From Psychrobacter sp. M13 (GTDB taxonomy: Bacteria > Pseudomonadota > Gammaproteobacteria > Pseudomonadales > Moraxellaceae), in contig NZ_CP132194.1 in NCBI RefSeq assembly GCF_030718935.1, positions 1,984,001 to 2,048,000 of the forward strand: 64,000 bases of DNA, written 5' to 3'. This document shows positions 57,900 to 64,000 of the stretch, piece after piece. Each line of letters begins with the position of its first letter. Position 1 is the stretch's first letter. The notes beneath the pieces are model-generated. The model had not been told where the DNA came from and did not search any database. It saw nothing but the letters and a program-made list of their open reading frames with translations. Both the position numbers and the translations under genes were made by a program.

Positions 57900-58688
57900 T
57901 TACACCATGCGAATCGCGCCATCTAAGCGAATGACTTCCCCATTGAGATAGGCATTATCGATGATATGTAGCACTAGTTTGGCAAACTCATTAGGATCGC
58001 CTAAACGCTTAGGATACGGAACGGCAGACTCTAGTTGCTCGCGTGCCTTTTCGGGAATGCTATTCATCATCGGTGTGGCAAATATACCGGGCGCGATAGT
58101 CATCACTCGAATGCCATGACGTGCCAGCTCGCGCGCTAATGGTAGGGTTAGACCCACAACCCCTGCTTTGGATGAGGCATAACTGGCCTGCCCGACTTGT
58201 CCATCATAGGCGGCGATAGAGGCGGTATTGATAACGATGCCTTGATCAGCGTTTTGTTCAGTTTCGCTTTGACTCATATTAGCTGCGACACGTTTAGCGA
58301 TACTAGCTGCTACCAATCGCGCGACATTAAAAGACCCAACAAGATTGATGGTTACGCCACGGCTAAAATCCTCAAGACTAGAGGGATTATTATCACGATC
58401 TAGTAGCTTCTGTACTACTGCAATACCAGCGCAGTTGATAGAGCCATTCAGACTACCGAACTCTTTTTCAGCCAAATTTACAGCAGCTTGTACATCAATG
58501 CCACTAGTCACATCGCAGCGAATAAAGCGCGCTTTGTCACCTAGCTCATTAACTAATGCCTGTCCTGCTTCTATATTTAGATCAGCTATAACGACTTTGC
58601 CGCCTTGCGCGTTGATTCCGCGTACCACTGCTTCACCTAGACCTGATGCACCGCCTGTTACTAAAAAGCTATTATCCCGAACTTGCAT
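57900..58688 (-). CDS. Short-chain dehydrogenase/reductase (HSD10/FabG-like)
   Basis: The 262-residue protein is an NAD(P)-dependent SDR. The cofactor motif TGGASGLG is near residue 11, the NAG-like motif appears as NCAG, and the catalytic YASSK is near residue 171 with the Ser in NTASIAAYDG. Overall it resembles 3-hydroxyacyl-CoA dehydrogenase type 2 (fatty acid or branched-chain degradation), with GVVGLTLPLARELARHGIRV and PKRLGDPNEFAKLVLHI. The frame extends to 58721 and would abut the topoisomerase gene, but GGAGA lies eight bases before the ATG at 58688. That makes 58688 the likely start, 33 bp after the topoisomerase stop. Confidence 0.9.
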   Translation of the reverse strand: MQVRDNSFLVTGGASGLGEAVVRGINAQGGKVVIADLNIEAGQALVNELGDKARFIRCDVTSGIDVQAAVNLAEKEFGSLNGSINCAGIAVVQKLLDRDNNPSSLEDFSRGVTINLVGSFNVARLVAASIAKRVAANMSQSETEQNADQGIVINTASIAAYDGQVGQASYASSKAGVVGLTLPLARELARHGIRVMTIAPGIFATPMMNSIPEKAREQLESAVPYPKRLGDPNEFAKLVLHIIDNAYLNGEVIRLDGAIRMV

Positions 58689-58721
58689 GATTTTCTCTCC
58701 ATTATCTTTTAATAGTGGCAA

Positions 58722-59876
58722 TCAGTCTAAACGATTTTGCTCTAAAGTATGCAAGAACCCAAGCAAGGCTTTTTCCTCAACACTTTGATGCTTTTTGGTG
58801 CGACCACGGCGAGCTTGCTTGTAAGGCTCATAAAACTGTCCTGCCAAGAATTGCTCAATGATGATAGGATTGATATAAGAGGAGCGACAAACACTTGGAG
58901 TATTGCCTAATTCATCAGCCACCTCTTTGACCATCTCAGTAACCAGTTTTTGCCTAGACTTGCTATCAGGCTCGCTGGCTAGTATCTCCTCGTTATCAGA
59001 GGTTTGCAACTCATCATAAAGGTAGCTGGCTGCTAAGACACTAGCCATCCATGTCCGAAAGTCTTTAGCACTATAACGTTTATCGATACTGTCATCGCTG
59101 TCACTACTGCTACTATCAGCACAGAGATGCTCGCGCAAATAAGTATTAATATCACTGCTATCAACGACTTGCTTGTCACCGTCCTCATCAAGATATTTGA
59201 ATATCTGATAGCCTGGTAGCTCAGAACACGCTTGCACAATGTCAATTAAACGCTCATCTTGCAATTCGATATGATGAGTCTTCGCGCTTTTGCCCACAAA
59301 ATCAAACGCCAAGCCATTATCTGTTTCGCTCACATGCTTACTACGTAAGGTGCTAAGACCATAGCTTTTATTGAGCTTTGCATAGCGACTATTGCCGATA
59401 CGAATTAAAGTCGTTTCTAACAATTTAACCACTGCGGCAAGTACATTAGCGCGTGACAACGACTCAGCTTCTAAATCCACTTCAACTTGCGCACGCAGAT
59501 TAGGCAAAGCTTCAGCAAAACCTAGCATCGCATCGAATTTAGCTTGGTCACGTACCGTATCCCATAGCTCATGATACAAGTATTGCTTACGTGCTTTATC
59601 ATCGCGTCCTGTTGATTGCAGATGGCCTTTTTCGTCCTGACATATCCACACCTCTGACCATAGCGGTGGAATCACCAAAGCATCAAAGCGTTTACGCAAT
59701 TTTTTATCCTTAACTGTATTGCCAGTCGCATCCCGATAGGTGAAGCCACGCCCATGACGGCGACGCTCAAAGCCAGGCTCATCATCACTGACGTAACGCA
59801 GTTTGGCGCGGCGAGCTAGAGACTCATAATCGTGACGCAAGTCTTCAATAGTGGTTTGCTTAGCAGATTTTGCCAT
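58722..59876 (-). CDS. DNA topoisomerase IB
   Basis: The 384-residue protein is a bacterial type IB (poxvirus-like) topoisomerase that relaxes supercoils through a 3'-phosphotyrosine. The N-terminal domain contains RKRFDALVIPPLWSEVWIC and LQSTGRDDKARKQYLYH. The catalytic domain carries RIGNSRYAKLNKSYGLSTLR, the KDFRTWMASVLAA segment, and the likely active-site Tyr in CRSSYINPIIIEQF. A Ser/Asp-rich insert at about residues 251-262 is not typical. The gene is followed closely by the SDR. Bacterial TopIB is accessory, with patchy distribution, and may come from lateral transfer. Confidence 0.92.
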   Translation of the reverse strand: MAKSAKQTTIEDLRHDYESLARRAKLRYVSDDEPGFERRRHGRGFTYRDATGNTVKDKKLRKRFDALVIPPLWSEVWICQDEKGHLQSTGRDDKARKQYLYHELWDTVRDQAKFDAMLGFAEALPNLRAQVEVDLEAESLSRANVLAAVVKLLETTLIRIGNSRYAKLNKSYGLSTLRSKHVSETDNGLAFDFVGKSAKTHHIELQDERLIDIVQACSELPGYQIFKYLDEDGDKQVVDSSDINTYLREHLCADSSSSDSDDSIDKRYSAKDFRTWMASVLAASYLYDELQTSDNEEILASEPDSKSRQKLVTEMVKEVADELGNTPSVCRSSYINPIIIEQFLAGQFYEPYKQARRGRTKKHQSVEEKALLGFLHTLEQNRLD

Positions 59877-60016
59877 AAGAGAATGCGCCTTGTAATTAAT
59901 GATACTTTAACTATATTAATATTGTTTTAGCATAATTAAATAAAGACAAGTTTACTGTTTGCTTGGCGCAGATAATATGTAAGGCTGTGTAAAAGCTGGG
60001 CGTAATAAAACTAAAA

Positions 60017-60045
60017 AAACGCCAAATGCTGAACACTTGGCGTTT
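60017..60045 (-). terminator. Terminator after ppnP
   Basis: AAACGCCAA / TTGGCGTTT, 9 bp with an 11-nt loop, and A/T runs outside. It follows the ppnP stop by 39 bp. Confidence 0.82.
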
Positions 60046-60083
60046 ATAAAAACTTTCAAATCAGAGCGATTAAATCTTAATTG

Positions 60084-60368
60084 CTATTGACCATAAACAC
60101 ATAAATAAGCACTTTCTACTTCGACTTTTACGTTAAATTTTTTATTAGCTTCAACGGTAAACTGTTGACCTGCATTAAAGGTTTGCCACTCATCACTCTC
60201 TGGCAGCTTCACGGTTAATGCACCGCTAACCACACTCATAGTTTCAAATTCGCTGGTGCCAAACTCGTACTCACCAACCTCCATGACGCCGACAGTGGCA
60301 GGAAGGGTCGCTGTTTGAAAGGCAATAGAAGTCACTTTATTATCGAAATATTGATTAACGCTTGGCAT
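60084..60368 (-). CDS. ppnP: Pyrimidine/purine nucleoside phosphorylase PpnP
   Basis: PpnP (formerly DUF1255/YaiE) is a small cupin-fold enzyme that phosphorolyses several nucleosides. The 94-residue protein has the family start [15 protein letters not shown], then [20 protein letters not shown] and [20 protein letters not shown]. Length is typical. It is 51 bp downstream of prfB on the same strand, with TTAAGGAA before the ATG, and may be in one transcript with it. Confidence 0.93.
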   Translation of the reverse strand: MPSVNQYFDNKVTSIAFQTATLPATVGVMEVGEYEFGTSEFETMSVVSGALTVKLPESDEWQTFNAGQQFTVEANKKFNVKVEVESAYLCVYGQ

Positions 60369-60418
60369 AAAATTTCCTTAAGTTTTGGTTGTATTTTATC
60401 TAAAAACTGCTTTAAACA

Positions 60419-61514
60419 TTACAAGCCTGCTTTTAGGCTGGCTTCGATAAATTGATCCAAATCACCATCGAGCACCGCGCCTGTATTAAAAGTTTCAACG
60501 CCAGTCCGCAGATCTTTGATACGCGAGTCATCAAGGACATAAGAGCGGATTTGACTGCCCCAACCGACATCAGACTTGCCATCCTCAACGGCTTGCTGGC
60601 TCTCCATACGTTTTTGCATTTCCAGCTCATAGAGTTTGGCGCGTAGCATTTTCATCGCGGTTGCTTTGTTACCGTGTTGGCTACGCTCATTTTGACAGGT
60701 GACAACGACGCCACTTGGCTCATGAGTGATCCGCACTGCAGAATCTGTGGTGTTAACGTGCTGACCACCTGCGCCCGATGAACGATAGGTATCAATACGT
60801 AAATCGGCTGGATTGATATCGATCTCGATATCATCGTCAATCTCAGGCGACACAAATACAGCGGCAAATGAGGTATGGCGACCGTTGTTACTATCAAAGG
60901 GTGACTTACGTACTAACCGATGCACGCCGATCTCCGTGCGCAACCAACCAAAGGCATAATCACCTTTGATCTCGATAGTCGCCGACTTGATACCCGCCAC
61001 GCTACCTGATGAGGTCTCAATCACCTCAACCTTAAAGCCGTGCGCTTCCGCCCAACGCGTGTACATACGCAAGAGCATTTCAGCCCAGTCTTGTGCTTCG
61101 GTACCACCACTACCCGATTGAATATCTAAGTAGCAGTTATTGGGATCCATCTCACCGCTAAACATCCGACGAAATTCTAGATCAGCGACGCGTTTTTCAG
61201 CATTATCTAATTCTGCTTGTACCTCTTTTAACAGTGACTCATCATTCTCTTCAACGGCCAGCTCCAGCATCGCTGCAGCATCTTCTAGCGTAGTTTCAAG
61301 CGAGACCACCACATCGATAACACCGTCAAGATGACTTTTTTCTTTACTGATTTTCGTCGCACGTTCTGGATCGTTCCATAGCTCAGGACTTTCCATTTCT
61401 AAATTGACTTCCTCTAAGCGCTCTTGCTTACCATCGAAGTCAAAGATACCTCCGAAGATCCTGCCCACGCTCAGATAAGTCTTTAATTTGTTCTTGATAC
61501 GGATTGATTTCCAT
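60419..61514 (-). CDS. prfB: Peptide chain release factor 2 (programmed +1 frameshift)
   Basis: RF2 reads UGA and UAA stop codons. Translation starts at the ATG at 61514 and reads 24 codons ([20 protein letters not shown], then RRYL) to an in-frame TGA at 61440-61442. A +1 shift at CTT-TGA-C continues [20 protein letters not shown] to a stop at 60419, giving 364 residues, the normal length. The frameshift site is AGG-TAT-CTT-TGA-C, with an internal Shine-Dalgarno GGAGG, as in E. coli. The SPF-type anticodon motif is not fully readable here, but [20 protein letters not shown] (with the GGQ catalytic loop) and [19 protein letters not shown] are clear. Taking only the uninterrupted frame (start at 61468) would give a wrong N-terminus. 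Confidence 0.96.
61440..61455 (-). promoter_or_regulatory. prfB programmed +1 frameshift site
   Basis: The minus strand reads CGG AGG TAT CTT TGA C. The Shine-Dalgarno-like GGAGG pauses the ribosome at the slippery CTT before the TGA stop. RF2 itself recognises the TGA, so low RF2 favours the shift and the protein controls its own level. Confidence 0.95.
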
Positions 61515-61715
61515 AAGTGTTCCTGTGTGTGTTAAAAATACGATGCGCTATTTTAAATGAGATTTGCCCAAAATGTTTGGGTAATTCTTACTATTATCTT
61601 AGCTATTGTAGCGTGAGTGATAACCCTGAAAAGCATTAAAAAATTGCACTGCAATTTTAGCTTTGCAAGGGAAATTCTTTAGATAGAATTTCCATGAACC
61701 TTGATAATAATAAAA

Positions 61716-62390
61716 CTAAATCGACCAATCCTCAACCGCCCAGCGATGAGCTAACGCATGCGCATGTAACGCTTCATCAGGAGACACGCAGATAGCCACA
61801 TCCGCCCACTCAAGCAGAGGAATGTCGTTTTTGGAATCAGAATAAGCGTAGGTTTTATCATAATGAATGTCAGCCAGTTGCTGCTTGCCAATCCACTTGT
61901 CCAAGTGATAAATCTTACCTTCTTTAAAGTTTGGCTTATCAGCTAATTTGCCCGTATAACGATCCTCTTTTATCTCAAGCGGTGTCGATAGTACATTGCC
62001 ATCTTCAATGCCAAAGCGCTTGGCAATCGCAGATACTACAAAGTCATTAGTAGCGGAGATGATAACTACCTCGTGACCCAGCTCAATGTGCTGACACAAT
62101 ACTTCCATCGCCTTTGGGCGGATATGCGGCTCAATTTCAGTTTTGATATAATCTTCACGTAACTCATGCAAACGCGGCATTGGCAAGCTAGTCAAAAACT
62201 GGGCGACAAACTCATTGTACTCCGTCGCATCAAGCGTGCCTGCGATATACTCTTCATAAAACTTTTGATTGGCTGTGCGGTACTCGGCCTCGTCAACAAG
62301 ACCATGATTGACGATATACTCGCCCCATAAGTAGTCACTGTCAACGTCAAGTAAAGTATGGTCTAAGTCGAATAAAGCTAAAATTTTCAT
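61716..62390 (-). CDS. HAD-IB family phosphatase
   Basis: The 224-residue protein is a haloacid dehalogenase-fold hydrolase of the SerB-like IB group. Motif I is LFDLDHTLLDVDSDYLWGEY, with the nucleophile Asp. Motif II is in VIISATNDFVV. Motif III/IV are in KTYAYSDSKNDIPLLEWADV. The cap region FVAQFLTSLPMPRLHELRED is typical of this subgroup. Substrate unknown; phosphoserine or histidinol phosphate are possible. The frame extends to a TTG at 62396, but the ATG at 62390 fits best. It lies 60 bp downstream of the gamma-carbonic anhydrase gene. Confidence 0.9.
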   Translation of the reverse strand: MKILALFDLDHTLLDVDSDYLWGEYIVNHGLVDEAEYRTANQKFYEEYIAGTLDATEYNEFVAQFLTSLPMPRLHELREDYIKTEIEPHIRPKAMEVLCQHIELGHEVVIISATNDFVVSAIAKRFGIEDGNVLSTPLEIKEDRYTGKLADKPNFKEGKIYHLDKWIGKQQLADIHYDKTYAYSDSKNDIPLLEWADVAICVSPDEALHAHALAHRWAVEDWSI

Positions 62391-62450
62391 AAACAATGCT
62401 CAAAATAATAAGGTTATCAGTTAAAAAATAAGCGTTGAAGAGTGTACGCC

Positions 62451-62987
62451 CTAATCAGGCTGCTCAACCTCAATAAGACCCGTTTTAAACTTCTGACAGC
62501 GATCCGCGTAATGCAATGCTGATAGCTTTAATAGTGCCGCTTGCTCATCCGTTAGGGTTTTGACCACTTTTGCAGGAGCACCCATAACGAGAGAGTTATC
62601 GGGAATCTCTTTGCCTTCAGTCACTAAGGCTTTGGCACCAATGATGCAGTTTTTACCGATTTTGGCGTTATTCAATATCACAGCGCCGATACCGATTAAG
62701 CTATTATCACCGACTTCACAGCCATGCAACATCGCTAAATGGCCAATGGTCACATAATCGCCAATCTTAACCTCAATACCTGCATCAGTATGAATCACGC
62801 TATTCTCTTGTACATTACTATAATCACCGATATGGATACGCTCGTTGTCGCCGCGTATCACCGCACCAAACCAAACGCTCGCTTGATGACCTAAATACAC
62901 ATCGCCAATGACTCGTGCCGTATCCGCCACCCATCCATTGAACGGGCTGGCAAATTCAGGGGCTTTATCCAAATATTGATAAATCAT
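62451..62987 (-). CDS. Gamma carbonic anhydrase family protein
   Basis: The 178-residue protein is a left-handed beta-helix, hexapeptide-repeat protein of the YrdA/CaiE/PaaY group. Zinc-ligand histidines are visible in [20 protein letters not shown] and [20 protein letters not shown]. Whether it has carbonic anhydrase activity is not certain, since several family members are inactive or act in transport or acyl metabolism. It precedes the HAD phosphatase gene on the same strand. Confidence 0.9.
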   Translation of the reverse strand: MIYQYLDKAPEFASPFNGWVADTARVIGDVYLGHQASVWFGAVIRGDNERIHIGDYSNVQENSVIHTDAGIEVKIGDYVTIGHLAMLHGCEVGDNSLIGIGAVILNNAKIGKNCIIGAKALVTEGKEIPDNSLVMGAPAKVVKTLTDEQAALLKLSALHYADRCQKFKTGLIEVEQPD

Positions 62988-63281
62988 AGTCTAGCCTTAT
63001 TGTTGTTAAGGTAATTGGTTAAACTTACATTATTAGTTAAAAACACTTGCCTAACAGTCGTTACTATTATTCGTTGCTATCAAGTACTGATTATCAATAG
63101 TTATTAGTAGTAGATAATCAGATATTAGCCGTACTTTATAGTACAATTGCCGCAAATGGTACCATTGCCGTAACACCAGTTCTAGCTCATTTAATATGAC
63201 TTATGAGCAGATAAGAAATTGATAATAGCATTATGCCCTTTACAATAGAATTAAAGCAAAAACATCTTTAGGAATAAGGCT

Positions 63282-63833
63282 ATGCGCTATAAAAATCACG
63301 CCTCGCTACTGTTGCTATCTTCAAGCTTAATCCTCGCCAGTCCTATTTGTGCTGCCGATAATTCTGATCTTGAGCTGGCAGGTGATATCATCGCAGTTGC
63401 CATCCCAGCGCTTGCCTACGGTAGCACCTATTATAGGAATGATAAAGTAGGTCGTCAGCAATTTTATAAATCATTCGCTACTAATCTTGCGGCAACCCAA
63501 GTGCTCAAGTCGACTATTGATAAAGAGCGACCCAATGGCAGTGATGACGATTCATTTCCCTCACGCCATGTTTCAGTAGCCTTTCAAGGGGCTAGTTTTA
63601 TCCACAAACGTTATGGTTTGGAATATAGCATTCCTGCTTATGTCGGTGCAGGGTTTGTTGCTTATACTCGCTTAGAGGTAGATGAGCACGATGCTACTGA
63701 TGTGTTAGCTGGTGCCGCTTTAGGGATTGCCAGCAGTATGTACCTAACCAAGAGCTATAATGAGCAGTTGCATATCGCGACCGATCTAGCGCCAGACTAT
63801 TATGGGGTATCTATGCATTATGAATTTCACTGA
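63282..63833 (+). CDS. PAP2-family phosphatase, exported
   Basis: The 183-residue protein begins with a cleavable signal (SLLLLSSSLILASPICAA) and has the three PAP2 motifs: KSTIDKERPNG (KxxxxxxRP), SFPSRHVSVAF (PSGH-like, here PSRH), and TRLEVDEHDATDV (SR/TR-x5-H-x3-D-like). The change from PSGH to PSRH in the second motif is unusual, though the His is kept. Such enzymes dephosphorylate lipid or undecaprenyl phosphates in the periplasm. AGGAATAAGG precedes the ATG. It is divergent from the gamma-carbonic anhydrase gene. Confidence 0.85.
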   Translation: MRYKNHASLLLLSSSLILASPICAADNSDLELAGDIIAVAIPALAYGSTYYRNDKVGRQQFYKSFATNLAATQVLKSTIDKERPNGSDDDSFPSRHVSVAFQGASFIHKRYGLEYSIPAYVGAGFVAYTRLEVDEHDATDVLAGAALGIASSMYLTKSYNEQLHIATDLAPDYYGVSMHYEFH

Positions 63834-64000
63834 TTGTCTTAAAAGCACCGTAAAAAAATAAAAGCGAATGCTAGCACTCCCTCACCTTTTTAAATACTGG
63901 CTCTTAAGCCAAAATTCTAGTACAATGCACAAAATCTGACCCTAAGCGAGTGGACATGATGTGAGTTACTCTTCACCTTAACGTGAACTAAGTATCTTTT
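63834..64000. other. Window end after the PAP2 gene
   Basis: The last 167 bp contain no complete gene. They are A/T-rich and probably hold the promoter of a gene beyond the edge. Confidence 0.4.

Overview
The window looks like a chromosomal segment of a Psychrobacter-type gammaproteobacterium (Moraxellaceae). This rests on gene order and protein style, not on a database match. The main clues are the ndk-rlmN-pilF-rodZ-ispG-hisS-yfgM-bamB-der block, hisZ next to purA, an RNase HI-DnaQ fusion followed by fimL, nudC, an orphan rnfB and nth, moderate-to-low GC, and A/T-rich intergenic DNA. Most of it is ordinary core genome on both strands.

Layout. 1-13.1 kb (minus strand): der (cut by the window edge), bamB, yfgM, hisS, ispG, rodZ, pilF and rlmN, then ndk, purA and hisZ. 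13.6-18.8 kb (plus): a DUF2237 protein, corA, then a seven-repeat RCC1 lipoprotein and a di-heme c-type lipoprotein. A strong Fur-box match lies in front of the RCC1 gene. 18.8-20.4 kb (minus): psiE and folD, the latter with a terminator-like hairpin in its leader. A 270-bp MITE-like element lies at 20.93-21.20 kb. 21.4-26.9 kb (plus): a sodium:solute symporter with a 44-residue partner gene, tRNA-Cys and tRNA-Leu, an alpha/beta hydrolase and a lipase-like lipoprotein. 27.0-28.26 kb is a decayed mobile islet: a frameshifted alpA-like phage regulator, an unidentified gene fragment, and an IS3-family transposase remnant whose end sits 5 bp from the eutC stop codon.

28.3-34.0 kb (minus) carries a microcompartment-free ethanolamine pathway: eutC, eutB, an ethanolamine permease and an aldehyde dehydrogenase. 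Uptake, cleavage to acetaldehyde and ammonia, and oxidation to acetate are all covered. 34.2-36.9 kb holds a DUF2218 gene, a DODA-type dioxygenase and doxX, divergent from a LysR regulator with a dyad operator candidate between them. 37-40.2 kb has a Tat-signal S66 carboxypeptidase and several small membrane or lipoprotein genes.

40.5-49.1 kb (plus): the rnhA-dnaQ fusion, fimL, nudC, rnfB-like, nth, metK, a DUF3144 gene and a Kazal-like lipoprotein. 49.2-63.0 kb (minus): two tandem BCCT transporters, a PQQ sugar dehydrogenase, clpB (with a visible sigma-32 promoter), an L,D-transpeptidase, an SDR, topoisomerase IB, ppnP, prfB (with its programmed +1 frameshift), a HAD phosphatase and a gamma-carbonic anhydrase. 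A PAP2 phosphatase on the plus strand closes the window.

The most unusual feature is the RNase HI-DnaQ fusion. A 12-bp tandem repeat ending in nine A's sits in its interdomain linker, and both alternative reading frames stop within a few codons of it. Slippage there would release RNase HI alone. The Fur-linked RCC1/di-heme pair is the second most interesting unit. No CRISPR array, intact prophage, complete IS or rRNA operon was seen.
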